A model generated the notes under the pieces. The model worked only from the letters and a program-made list of their open reading frames with translations. It had not been told where the DNA came from and did no database searches. This document shows, one piece after another, positions 16,741 to 24,413 of a stretch of DNA of 64,000 bases. Both the position numbers and the translations under genes were made by a program. Position 1 is the first letter of the stretch. Every line of letters starts with the position of its first letter. The stretch lies in assembly GCA_964604635.1 (NCBI GenBank), contig CAZRZO010000002.1:1-64000 (forward strand), written 5' to 3'. The stretch is from JAJZMY01 sp964604635 (lineage in GTDB: Archaea > Micrarchaeota > Micrarchaeia > Micrarchaeales > Micrarchaeaceae).

Positions 16741-16797
16741 TTTTTTAATTTAATTTTTATTTTTTCTATTTCTTTTTTTCTATTTCTTTCTATTAAA
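16741..16797 (+). terminator. T-rich stretch after the acidic peptide gene
   Basis: Several runs of five to seven Ts directly follow the stop codon. Archaeal termination occurs on oligo-T tracts without needing a hairpin, so this is a plausible terminator. Confidence 0.45.
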
Positions 16798-16851
16798 TTT
16801 AATTAATAAAAAATAGTATATTATAAGTTTTTAATTTAATATTTTTAGATT

Positions 16852-18246
16852 ATGGCAAAAATATTTGGATCTAATGGTATAAGAGGTGTGATAAATAAAG
16901 ACTTAACACCTGAATTTGTTTTGAATATAAGTAGATCTATTGGTACTTATTTTGGCAAAAGAAAAAAAATTTTAATTAGTAGAGATTATAGATTTGGGGG
17001 AGAATTTCTTGAAAAGACAATTGAAAGTGGATTATTAATATCAGGAATAAAAATATTTGAAGCAAAACCAGTACCAACACCAACATTACAATTTAATATA
17101 AAATCAAGTAATTTTGATGGTGGAATAATGATTACAGCAAGTCATAATCCTTATCAATTCAATGGTATTAAAGTTCTTGGTCCTGATGGTGTTGAAATAA
17201 ATGAAAAGCAGAATCAAGAAATAGAACAAATATTCTTTACTAAGCAATTTTCAAAATTACAATTTAATGAATTAAAATATAATGTAAAACAACAAGACAA
17301 AATTGTTTCAACTTATGTTCGTGCTATTTTATCACATATTAATAAGCAAAAAATAAGCAAAAGAAAATTTAAAGTATTAATTGATCCAATTAATAGTGTT
17401 GGTGCCATAACTTCACCACTAATAGCAAAATATCTAAATTGTGAAATATATACTATTAATAGAGAACCAAATCCATTGTTTCCTGCAAGACCACCTGAAC
17501 CAAATGCAGATACATTATTAAAAACAGCTAAACTTGTAAAATCTTTAAATATTGATATTGCTATTGCACATGATGCTGATGCTGATAGAAGTATTTTTAT
17601 TGATAATAAAGGAGGAATTCATTATGGAGATAGAAGTGGAACATTAATTACAAAATATTTACTTGAAAAATATAAAAATAATTTAACATTAATAAATAAA
17701 AAATCAAAACTAAAAATCTTTACAGCTGTTTCAAGTTCAATTTTAGTTGAAGAAGTTCTAAAAAAACAAAATATTGAAGTTGTCTGGACACCAGTTGGTG
17801 CACCATTAATTTCGCATTTATTATTAAAAGAAAAAGGGTTTTGTGCTTTTGAAGATAATGGTGGTTTTATGTTTCCAATGCATCAATATGTAAGAGATGG
17901 TGGAATGACTTTTGCATTAATGTTAGAATTATTAGCAAATACTAAATTAACTTCATCTGAATTATTTAATAAATTACCAAAATATTATCCAATAAAAATC
18001 AAAATACCATTAATAGATAATTTTAATTTAACAGATATTGAAAATAAAGTATTAAGTTTATTTAATTCAATAGAAATAAAAAAAACAATAAAAATTGATG
18101 GATTAAAAGTAATTGGAAAAGATTTTTGGTTTTTGATTAGAAAAAGTGGTACTGAACCAGTAATTAGAATAATGGTAGAATCAAAAAATAAAAATAATGC
18201 AAAATCAATAGCAAAAAAATTAAAACAAATATTAATGGGTTCGTAG
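16852..18246 (+). CDS. glmM: phosphoglucosamine mutase / phosphomannomutase family
   Basis: The 464-residue alpha-D-phosphohexomutase has GSNGIRGV at residues 6-13 and the phosphoserine loop TASHNP with Ser97. The magnesium loop DADADR starts at Asp241, and the sugar-binding FEDNGG comes later. RKSGTEPVIRIMVE, the phosphate-binding loop, is near the end. The archaeal family interconverts 6- and 1-phosphates of glucosamine, mannose or glucose for nucleotide-sugar synthesis. The exact sugar cannot be read from the sequence. The last three residues and the TAG stop are encoded inside the 5' part of the tRNA-Arg gene that overlaps it by ten bases. Confidence 0.9.
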   Translation: MAKIFGSNGIRGVINKDLTPEFVLNISRSIGTYFGKRKKILISRDYRFGGEFLEKTIESGLLISGIKIFEAKPVPTPTLQFNIKSSNFDGGIMITASHNPYQFNGIKVLGPDGVEINEKQNQEIEQIFFTKQFSKLQFNELKYNVKQQDKIVSTYVRAILSHINKQKISKRKFKVLIDPINSVGAITSPLIAKYLNCEIYTINREPNPLFPARPPEPNADTLLKTAKLVKSLNIDIAIAHDADADRSIFIDNKGGIHYGDRSGTLITKYLLEKYKNNLTLINKKSKLKIFTAVSSSILVEEVLKKQNIEVVWTPVGAPLISHLLLKEKGFCAFEDNGGFMFPMHQYVRDGGMTFALMLELLANTKLTSSELFNKLPKYYPIKIKIPLIDNFNLTDIENKVLSLFNSIEIKKTIKIDGLKVIGKDFWFLIRKSGTEPVIRIMVESKNKNNAKSIAKKLKQILMGS

Positions 18247-18362
18247 CTCAGTTTGGATAGAGCAGTAGCGTCCTAAGCCGAAGGTCGCGGGTTCAAAATC
18301 AAGTTTTTATAAATATCAATTAATTTGTTTTTAAAAATTAAATGAAAATCCCGCCGAGCCCG
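18237..18362 (+). tRNA. tRNA-Arg (anticodon CCT) with a T-loop intron
   Basis: The acceptor stem GGGTTCG (18237-18243) pairs with CGAGCCC (18355-18361). The D arm is GCTC/GAGC, the anticodon CCT lies at 18272-18274 and the T stem GCGGG pairs with CCCGC. The discriminator is G and no CCA is encoded. Removing 18298-18348 gives a canonical seven-base T-loop TTCAAAT. The cut sites lie in a bulge-helix-bulge: TTCA pairs with TGAA, with bulges AAA and AAT. The anticodon stem is weak: G27-A43 and A29-C41 are mismatched and T28-G42 is a wobble. The first ten bases overlap the end of glmM. Confidence 0.88.
18298..18348 (+). other. 51-base archaeal tRNA intron at position 59/60
   Basis: The intron is bounded by a four-base helix (TTCA with TGAA) and three-base bulges cut after their second base, the geometry recognised by the archaeal splicing endonuclease. 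Its interior is almost pure A/T and can form a partial hairpin between GTTTTTA and TTAAAAATT. A direct repeat AAAATC near both ends makes naive boundaries ambiguous. Only the cuts given here leave a normal seven-base T-loop. Confidence 0.75.
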
Positions 18363-18477
18363 TTTATTTTATATTCTTCTGAAAATATTAATACTTTATT
18401 AAATTAATTTAATTTAATTAATTTAATTAATATTTAAATAATAATAATATGTAAAAGTAATAAATGAAAATGATATT

Positions 18478-19542
18478 ATGGCAAAAATAAAGAAACGAAA
18501 TAGTAAAACACAAAAAAAAGAAAATAAAACTAAACCAATATTTTTAGTGAAAGCAACAAAAATTGGTGGTATTGATTATTTACATATTTCATTAATTGCC
18601 TTAGTAATAATTTTAATAGCACTTGCATTTGCTTTTGCAAAATTAAAACCAATAAATACTTGTTATAATTTGAATAATAGTGTTAATTATGGGATTTCTA
18701 ATAATTCTTGTGTAAAATTAGAGCATAATAATACCCAGGTATTAAATGCTGTTGAAAAGTTATTAGCTGGTTATGCTACTGTAAATAGTACATTTTCATT
18801 ATTGCCTTATTATTCTTATGTTAATGATTCAAAAATATATTATTTAGAAAATGCAAATAAATATTTTGTAGAGATTCCTTTTAAAGATCCTTTTATTTCA
18901 AATAAAACTTTAAATTTTTCTATGTTGTTAAATGGATCTAATTTAGCATTAATTAATACTTTTACACAATCTTTAATACAACCAAAAAATACAAATAATA
19001 AAGTAGTACATTTCGGAGTTGTTAAATTAGCTGGAAAAGTTGCATGTGCTACTTCAAATACAATTCCAATATATCTTTTTAATGATCCTTATTCTGTTTC
19101 TGCATTAAGTTCATTATTTAATGCAATAAATATTAGTAAAAAAAATCCAAATATAAACATGTCTTATTACTTTATTTTTGGTTTAAGTTCAATAAAATTT
19201 TATAATTCTTATGGTACATACAAAACTCAATTATTTGGACAATATTTAGCATGTAGTTCTCAGCAACCAGAATTTTATGCTTTTCTATCCAATATAAGTA
19301 AATTATTTTCAGGATCACCATTATCTAATTATACTTTATATCAAACTGCTTATGGTTCTGGATTAAATACAAGTCAATTAAATACTTGTATTACTAATTC
19401 AACAAATCTATTAACAAAAGAATCAAATTTAGCCAAATTTTATAACATTGTTTCAGTACCTGAATTTGTTATAAATTGTGAATATACTTCATTGCCTCAA
19501 ACATTAATAAATGCAGTAAATTATTCTCAACAACAAAAGTAG
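18478..19542 (+). CDS. membrane-anchored thioredoxin/DsbA-like protein without active-site cysteines
   Basis: The 354-residue protein has a basic cytosolic N-terminus (residues 1-34), one membrane segment at about 35-55 and an extracellular rest. The second half resembles a DsbA-type thioredoxin fold. A strand ends in PIYLFNDPYSVSALSS, where DsbA proteins have D-x-x-C-P-Y-C, and near the C-terminus VPEFVINC supplies the cis-proline strand. The CxxC pair itself is replaced by non-cysteines, so redox catalysis at that site is unlikely. Several other Cys and many N-x-S/T sequons occur. It may be a chaperone-like or structural paralogue. The fold assignment is by motif only. Confidence 0.6.
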   Translation: MAKIKKRNSKTQKKENKTKPIFLVKATKIGGIDYLHISLIALVIILIALAFAFAKLKPINTCYNLNNSVNYGISNNSCVKLEHNNTQVLNAVEKLLAGYATVNSTFSLLPYYSYVNDSKIYYLENANKYFVEIPFKDPFISNKTLNFSMLLNGSNLALINTFTQSLIQPKNTNNKVVHFGVVKLAGKVACATSNTIPIYLFNDPYSVSALSSLFNAINISKKNPNINMSYYFIFGLSSIKFYNSYGTYKTQLFGQYLACSSQQPEFYAFLSNISKLFSGSPLSNYTLYQTAYGSGLNTSQLNTCITNSTNLLTKESNLAKFYNIVSVPEFVINCEYTSLPQTLINAVNYSQQQK

Positions 19543-19633
19543 ATTTTTTTAAAAGAAAAAGATTAATCAAGAATAATTAAAAATAATAATATAAAATATT
19601 AATGTAAATAATTCAATATAAATTATTTTTTTA

Positions 19634-20785
19634 TTATTTAATTATTTGTTCACAAGAAGATTTTATTGTTGCATTATTAAGATAATTACAATAAGTTAAA
19701 TTGTTTAATTTTTGTGCCATATTACTTATACATATATTTCTTTCATCAATATTATTTATTTTTAAGCAAATTGAAATATTTTTAGTATCTATTGCATAAG
19801 TAGTATAAATTCCAACACTGCATAAAGAAGATAGATTATAAGACACTAATTGTTTGCAATTATTTATCTCTTCTGTAAAGTTATTTGTTTTATTATTAAA
19901 TTTCTGTTTATTAAAATTATTATTACATATATTTTTAAGATAGCCTGTTGATTTACAAACAAATGAATTTTTAGAACTTATTGCATATTTAAAATAACAA
20001 AAGTTTTCAGGTGTTACATTATTTGAAATTAATTCAACAATACTTGAACTAATTTTTTTTGTCTTATTTAAAATATTTATTTTAATATTACTTAAATTTA
20101 AATTATTTTTTTTTGTACTTACATTAAATAACTGGTTTTTATTATTGAGCATCAAATATAAAATAGTAAAGTTTGTTTGATTTATTACATTTGAACAATA
20201 ATTCTGATTTTTTGTTTTAATCATTTTATTATAATAAAATAAATTAGTACAAATATTTTGATTTGATATATTTGTAATTGATTTACAATTATTTATATTG
20301 TTAAAATTATCTAATTTTGCAAAATGATACAAACAAGATGCTTTATAAGAGCCACTTAAATTATTGCATATTATTTGATTTTCTGTTATAATACTAATAT
20401 TTAAAGCACAGTTAGAAGATATTGTTGAATTATTTATTAAATTACAAAGATTTGCATTATCTTTTAATGTGGCAATATTAGAAATGCATTGATTTTTATC
20501 AACTGAATTAATACTATTACAAATAGATATATTTTCAGTTGTATTTGCAAGATACATTAAACAAGATGTTCTATAAGAATTTAAAACAATATCTTCACAT
20601 TTATTGAACTGAGATTTATTCGTATTAATTGAATTAAAAAATATAATAATTAATGCAATAACTAATAAAATAATTACAATTAAACCAATTATACTAAATT
20701 TTTCTTTGATCTGTTTTTTTAAATCTACTACTGTTTCTTTGTTTTTATTTATTTTATTTTCTTTGATCTGTTTTTTTAAATTCAT
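19634..20785 (-). CDS. anchored extracellular protein with Cys-rich repeats and many glycosylation sequons
   Basis: The 383-residue protein has a duplicated LKKQIKE motif in its cytosolic N-terminus, a membrane helix at about residues 32-52 and a long outside region with 20 cysteines. Pairs recur in a loose unit of about 35-40 residues: an Ile/Leu-Cys-Asn start, about ten residues, then Asn/Ser-Cys-hydrophobic. This suggests repeated small disulfide-linked helical hairpins. About 18 N-x-S/T sites make it a likely target of the AglB encoded at 27178. I know no family for it. It stands alone between convergent and co-directional genes, 33 bases downstream of the KaiC-like gene's stop. Confidence 0.65.
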   Translation of the reverse strand: MNLKKQIKENKINKNKETVVDLKKQIKEKFSIIGLIVIILLVIALIIIFFNSINTNKSQFNKCEDIVLNSYRTSCLMYLANTTENISICNSINSVDKNQCISNIATLKDNANLCNLINNSTISSNCALNISIITENQIICNNLSGSYKASCLYHFAKLDNFNNINNCKSITNISNQNICTNLFYYNKMIKTKNQNYCSNVINQTNFTILYLMLNNKNQLFNVSTKKNNLNLSNIKINILNKTKKISSSIVELISNNVTPENFCYFKYAISSKNSFVCKSTGYLKNICNNNFNKQKFNNKTNNFTEEINNCKQLVSYNLSSLCSVGIYTTYAIDTKNISICLKINNIDERNICISNMAQKLNNLTYCNYLNNATIKSSCEQIIK

Positions 20786-20818
20786 AAATTTCTTTTTTGA
20801 TTTTAATTAATTATTAAT

Positions 20819-21541
20819 TTATTCAAGTGAATATATTTTAAATCCATCTTCACTTATTTCATAAGGAACTAATGCATAACTATGATTAACACCTCTCATT
20901 TTTACAATTTCTGTTAATAACATTCTTCTATCTTCTTGGCTTGATTGATATAATGTAATAAGCCCATCAAATATAAAGAAATCTTTTTGAAATTTTAAAT
21001 CTTTTCTTTCACTTGAAGTAAGTTCATAAGTGCTAAAAGATGTTATTCCTAATCTATTAAAATTTGAAATTAATAATAATAATGATTTTCTGTAATTTAT
21101 TTCATTAACTAAAACTAATGAAAGCATTGATAATGAATCAATAACAACAATTTTTGCATGATTTTGTTGTATTACACTTTCAATATCAGTTATAATAGAT
21201 CCAAAAACATAAGTTTCAGAATCTGCAGATCCTTGTAATTTTGATGTTGGATCTTCACCATCAATTATAAGCAATTTACTTTCAATTAATTGATCAATAT
21301 CAGTAAAGTTTGGAAATGCTTCTTTTACATTTTTTATTATTTTTTCTGATCTTTCTTCCATACTAATAAATACACCAGGTATTCCTTTCTTTGCATTATG
21401 ATATAATATTTCAAAACACATTAATGTTTTTCCAGCTCCTGGACCTCCTGCAATTAGTACTTGACTTTTTGAGGGTATTCCACCTTTTAACATTTTATCA
21501 AGTCCTTCAATACCTGTTTCAATAATATCATTATTTTCCAT
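20819..21541 (-). CDS. KaiC/RadA-superfamily ATPase
   Basis: The protein of about 240 residues is a single RecA-fold domain. Its Walker A reads GGPGAGKT at about residues 32-39 and its Walker B-like stretch reads KIVVIDSLSML. An ISMEERSEKI motif follows the first strands, as in archaeal KaiC-like ATPases. Such single-domain proteins are linked to signalling, motility (FlaH/ArlH) or unknown tasks. No archaellum gene lies nearby. A GTG upstream keeps the frame open to 21553, but ATG 21541 with a GGTG site before it is preferred. It begins 52 bases from an assembly gap. Confidence 0.8.
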   Translation of the reverse strand: MENNDIIETGIEGLDKMLKGGIPSKSQVLIAGGPGAGKTLMCFEILYHNAKKGIPGVFISMEERSEKIIKNVKEAFPNFTDIDQLIESKLLIIDGEDPTSKLQGSADSETYVFGSIITDIESVIQQNHAKIVVIDSLSMLSLVLVNEINYRKSLLLLISNFNRLGITSFSTYELTSSERKDLKFQKDFFIFDGLITLYQSSQEDRRMLLTEIVKMRGVNHSYALVPYEISEDGFKIYSLE

Positions 21542-21593
21542 TAATAACACCAATTAATATTTTTATTTTATATTTATTATTTTATCTATTATT

Positions 21594-21693
21594 NNNNNNN
21601 NNNNNNNNNNNNNNNNNNNNNNNNNNNNNNNNNNNNNNNNNNNNNNNNNNNNNNNNNNNNNNNNNNNNNNNNNNNNNNNNNNNNNNNNNNNNN
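21594..21693. other. assembly gap (100 N)
   Basis: One hundred undetermined bases. Unlike the other two gaps, the flanks share only seven bases (TATTATT), so the missing length is not known. Confidence 0.95.
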
Positions 21694-21727
21694 TATTATT
21701 GTTCTACTTATTTTTTTAATATTTATT

Positions 21728-22066
21728 TTATAATTTTGAAAATCTTTTTGGGATCATTCTCGGAATACTATCTATAATTTGATATTTTGCTTTGCATTTA
21801 CTACAAATTAAATAACCTGAAACAATATTTATTTCTAAACATTTATCACAAATTGATTTATGATTTTTATTCTGTTTGATTTTTTTGATTAATTCATTTT
21901 TAAATCCGCAGAATATATCACATTCATATAATTTTGATTTTTTATTTGTTTTTGTATTTTTATTATCTTCTTCTATTGTTTTTAATTTTTCTTGTATTTT
22001 TAGTGGAAAAGTTTTACATTCTGGACATATTAAAATATCAATTAATTTATATTGCATATATTTCAT
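21728..22066 (-). CDS. Trm112-like methyltransferase activator
   Basis: The 112-residue zinc-binding protein begins MQYKLIDILICPECK, and its last third reads ICSKCKAKYQIIDSIPRMIP, the ending shared by Trm112 and bacterial YcaR-type proteins. Two CxxC pairs frame a central insert that itself holds extra cysteines (CDIFCGF and CDKC). In archaea and eukaryotes Trm112 stabilises and activates several SAM methyltransferases acting on tRNA, rRNA or translation factors. It directly follows a methyltransferase gene, with 12 bases between. The insert makes it longer than the usual 60-70 residues. Confidence 0.8.
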   Translation of the reverse strand: MKYMQYKLIDILICPECKTFPLKIQEKLKTIEEDNKNTKTNKKSKLYECDIFCGFKNELIKKIKQNKNHKSICDKCLEINIVSGYLICSKCKAKYQIIDSIPRMIPKRFSKL

Positions 22067-22078
22067 TTATTATTTAGT

Positions 22079-22777
22079 TTATTTTTTCTTTTTTGCTATA
22101 ATTTGATAAATAGTATCAAATGCCTTTTGATTGAAGATTTCAATAGTATAATATTTTTTAAGTATATTAGCAAGTTTTTTATTATTTGGAATATTTTTAT
22201 ATATTTCAAAAATCTTTTTAAATTCAACATAGTTTTTTCCTGCTGAAAATCTAGCAAGAATTGGTATTATATTATAAATATAAAAACTACCTAATTTTTG
22301 TTTTATATTATTTTCTGATTTTCCAATACTTACTAATCCTGTGTAATACTTATTTACTCTTGCAAACTCTGCAGCAGATTTATCCATATCTATTGATGCA
22401 TGAAATGCAAATCCACTTAATACTACATCAAAACAATTATCTCTAAATGGTAATGCTTCAAATAATCCTTGTACTTTATTGCAACTAATAACTGAATTTT
22501 CAAGCATTTCAATAGAATAATCAAGCAATACTATATTACTTTTGATTTTTTTGTTAAATAATTTAGCCATAAATCCAGGTCCTGCACCTGCATCTAAAAC
22601 AAATGGTCTTTTTATTTTTAATTCATTGATTTTTTCAGCAATATTATTTATTATAAAATTTCTCCAATTATTTACTTGAAAAAAGGTTATTAATTGATTT
22701 GTTTTTTCATAATCTTTTGATATATGATGATAAGCAGAATAAACTTTTTTTGAATTTTTACCTAATCCATTTGTCAT
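22079..22777 (-). CDS. SAM-dependent methyltransferase paired with Trm112
   Basis: The 232-residue class I methyltransferase has motif I FVLDAGAGPG at about residues 59-68, then VLLDYSIEML after strand 2. FEALPFRDNCFDVVLSGFA comes next, as in the UbiE/Bud23-like group. The N-terminal SKKVYSAYHHISKDYEKTN resembles the start of MenG/UbiE-type enzymes. The gene is immediately upstream of the Trm112-like gene, so I infer that the two products form a heterodimer. Substrates of Trm112-dependent enzymes are tRNA, rRNA or release factor. The substrate here cannot be deduced. The ATG has TGAT four bases upstream. Confidence 0.8.
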   Translation of the reverse strand: MTNGLGKNSKKVYSAYHHISKDYEKTNQLITFFQVNNWRNFIINNIAEKINELKIKRPFVLDAGAGPGFMAKLFNKKIKSNIVLLDYSIEMLENSVISCNKVQGLFEALPFRDNCFDVVLSGFAFHASIDMDKSAAEFARVNKYYTGLVSIGKSENNIKQKLGSFYIYNIIPILARFSAGKNYVEFKKIFEIYKNIPNNKKLANILKKYYTIEIFNQKAFDTIYQIIAKKKK

Positions 22778-22794
22778 TTTATCAAAATTATTAT

Positions 22795-22849
22795 TTAATT
22801 TAATTATTATAATTTATTATAATATTATAATATTATATTTGTTATATTT
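22795..22849. repeat. 55-base copy flanking an assembly gap (left)
   Basis: Identical to 22950-23004 across the run of Ns, and the same length as the pair at the first gap. Most likely an unmerged contig overlap. Confidence 0.9.
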
Positions 22850-22949
22850 NNNNNNNNNNNNNNNNNNNNNNNNNNNNNNNNNNNNNNNNNNNNNNNNNNN
22901 NNNNNNNNNNNNNNNNNNNNNNNNNNNNNNNNNNNNNNNNNNNNNNNNN
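22850..22949. other. assembly gap (100 N)
   Basis: One hundred undetermined bases bordered by two identical 55-base sequences. The true gap is probably nil. Confidence 0.95.
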
Positions 22950-23004
22950 TTAATTTAATTATTATAATTTATTATAATATTATAATATTATATTTGTTAT
23001 ATTT
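22950..23004. repeat. 55-base copy flanking an assembly gap (right)
   Basis: Second, identical copy of 22795-22849. Confidence 0.9.
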
Positions 23005-23043
23005 ATTATAATTCAGTATTATATTTATTCTAAAAATGATATA

Positions 23044-23880
23044 ATGATCAAATATTTAAAATTATTAAAATATGTAGAATCAATAAATAAAAAATTTAAA
23101 TGTATTTATTGTGGTAGTGAAACATATGTTTTGAATAATATTGGGGTTTGTTCAAATTGCGAAAATATAATTGCTCTTCCAACAAGGGTTTTAGTAAAAA
23201 AAGACTTAGAAACAATTACTAAAATTAATTTAATCAATAAAAACTTAATAGAACAAAATATAAAACCTGAAAATTTTGAAAATGCAATAAAAATTTATGA
23301 TGAATTAATTTTAGATAAAAATAATAGTGGTTATTTATATACAAAAGCAATATTATTAATCAAATATTCAAATTATAATTCAGATCAAATTAATTATAAT
23401 AGATTTGGGTTTATGGAAGAAAATTCAGAATTTAATGAAAAATCAATCCAATTAATTTCAGAGTCTAAATTTCTTTTATATAAAATAATTTCAACTTGTA
23501 ATTCAAATATTAATAATAATATTAGTTCATTTAATGAAATTTATTTGATGTTTTTATCTAATATAAAATTAAAAAAATTAAAACAAGCTAAAATATCTTT
23601 GAATTTAATTAAAAAATTCAATGAAAACTATATTTTTGAATATGCTCAATTATTATTTAATGTTGCAATCAAAAATTTTAATGGTGCACTACTCAATATT
23701 GAAAATTTATTAAAAGATAATAATTTTTCCATAAATGTATTATTTTATTATTCTTTTATCTTATTTAATAAGAATAAATACAATCAAAGTAAAAAAATTT
23801 TGAATATTTTGCAAAAATACATAAACAACAATAATTTAAATAATTTAAATGAATATATAGCAATAGAGCAAAATAAATGA
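23044..23880 (+). CDS. zinc-ribbon protein with a helical repeat region
   Basis: The 278-residue protein starts with a zinc ribbon (Cys20, Cys23, Cys36, Cys39). About 220 residues of paired helices follow, resembling degenerate TPR units (for example around NAIKIYDELILDKNNSGYLY and IFEYAQLLFNVAIKNFNGAL). TPR regions usually mediate protein contacts. It is the first gene of a three-gene group in which each stop overlaps the next start by four bases (ATGA), so the three products are probably made in step. The family is unknown. Confidence 0.65.
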   Translation: MIKYLKLLKYVESINKKFKCIYCGSETYVLNNIGVCSNCENIIALPTRVLVKKDLETITKINLINKNLIEQNIKPENFENAIKIYDELILDKNNSGYLYTKAILLIKYSNYNSDQINYNRFGFMEENSEFNEKSIQLISESKFLLYKIISTCNSNINNNISSFNEIYLMFLSNIKLKKLKQAKISLNLIKKFNENYIFEYAQLLFNVAIKNFNGALLNIENLLKDNNFSINVLFYYSFILFNKNKYNQSKKILNILQKYINNNNLNNLNEYIAIEQNK

Positions 23881-24413
23881 TAATAATGAAATCAAAATTA
23901 AGTTTTAAAACACTTAAACAAATATATACATTAAAATTTATTGTACTAAATATAGGATTATTTATTTTATATTATTTCATTTTTGATTTTTTTATAAAAA
24001 TACAAAATAATGGTGCATTGCTACTTAATGTTCCTGTTTATATTCTATATTTACTATTTGCAACAGCATCAATAATGATGACAATAAGCATTGCATTAAT
24101 TATAAAATCAGTAAAGAAAACAATATCTTATGTTGGTAGTGGATTTGGGATTTTTTCTAGTATTTTTAGTGGTGTAATTGCTGGATGTGGATGTTCATTT
24201 CCACTTTTATTTAGTATTATTGCATTATTAGGTTTAAATTCTTCTTATGCAATTCTTTTAGATAATATTTTTTCAAATTATGCTTCTTTAATTTTTTTTG
24301 TATTAAGCCTTGTTAATATTTTAATGATTTTTTATTTATTAATTCAATTTAATAGTTCAAATATATGTAAAATAAAAAAATCAAAAAAACAAAGAAATAA
24401 TAAGATTTTATGA
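23877..24413 (+). CDS. four-helix membrane protein with a Cys-Gly-Cys motif
   Basis: The 178-residue protein has about four membrane segments and a basic tail. In the third segment the sequence AGCGCSFPLLFSI places two cysteines one residue apart next to a proline, inside or at the edge of the membrane. Such Cys pairs suggest metal or redox chemistry, as in small metal transporters or thiol-redox membrane proteins, but no family can be named with confidence. The gene starts inside the stop of the zinc-ribbon gene and its own stop overlaps the V4R gene. Starts at 23877 or at the fourth codon (MKSKLSF) are both possible. Confidence 0.6.
   Translation: MIIMKSKLSFKTLKQIYTLKFIVLNIGLFILYYFIFDFFIKIQNNGALLLNVPVYILYLLFATASIMMTISIALIIKSVKKTISYVGSGFGIFSSIFSGVIAGCGCSFPLLFSIIALLGLNSSYAILLDNIFSNYASLIFFVLSLVNILMIFYLLIQFNSSNICKIKKSKKQRNNKIL

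Noticed and set aside
18237..18362. tRNA pseudogene interrupted by an insertion
   Set aside because: The interruption has exact bulge-helix-bulge geometry, and its removal restores a perfect T arm and acceptor stem, so a spliced functional gene is the better reading despite the weak anticodon stem.
20819..21541. archaellum ATPase FlaH/ArlH
   Set aside because: The RecA/KaiC fold fits, but no archaellin, ArlI or ArlJ gene is nearby, so the narrower name is not justified.
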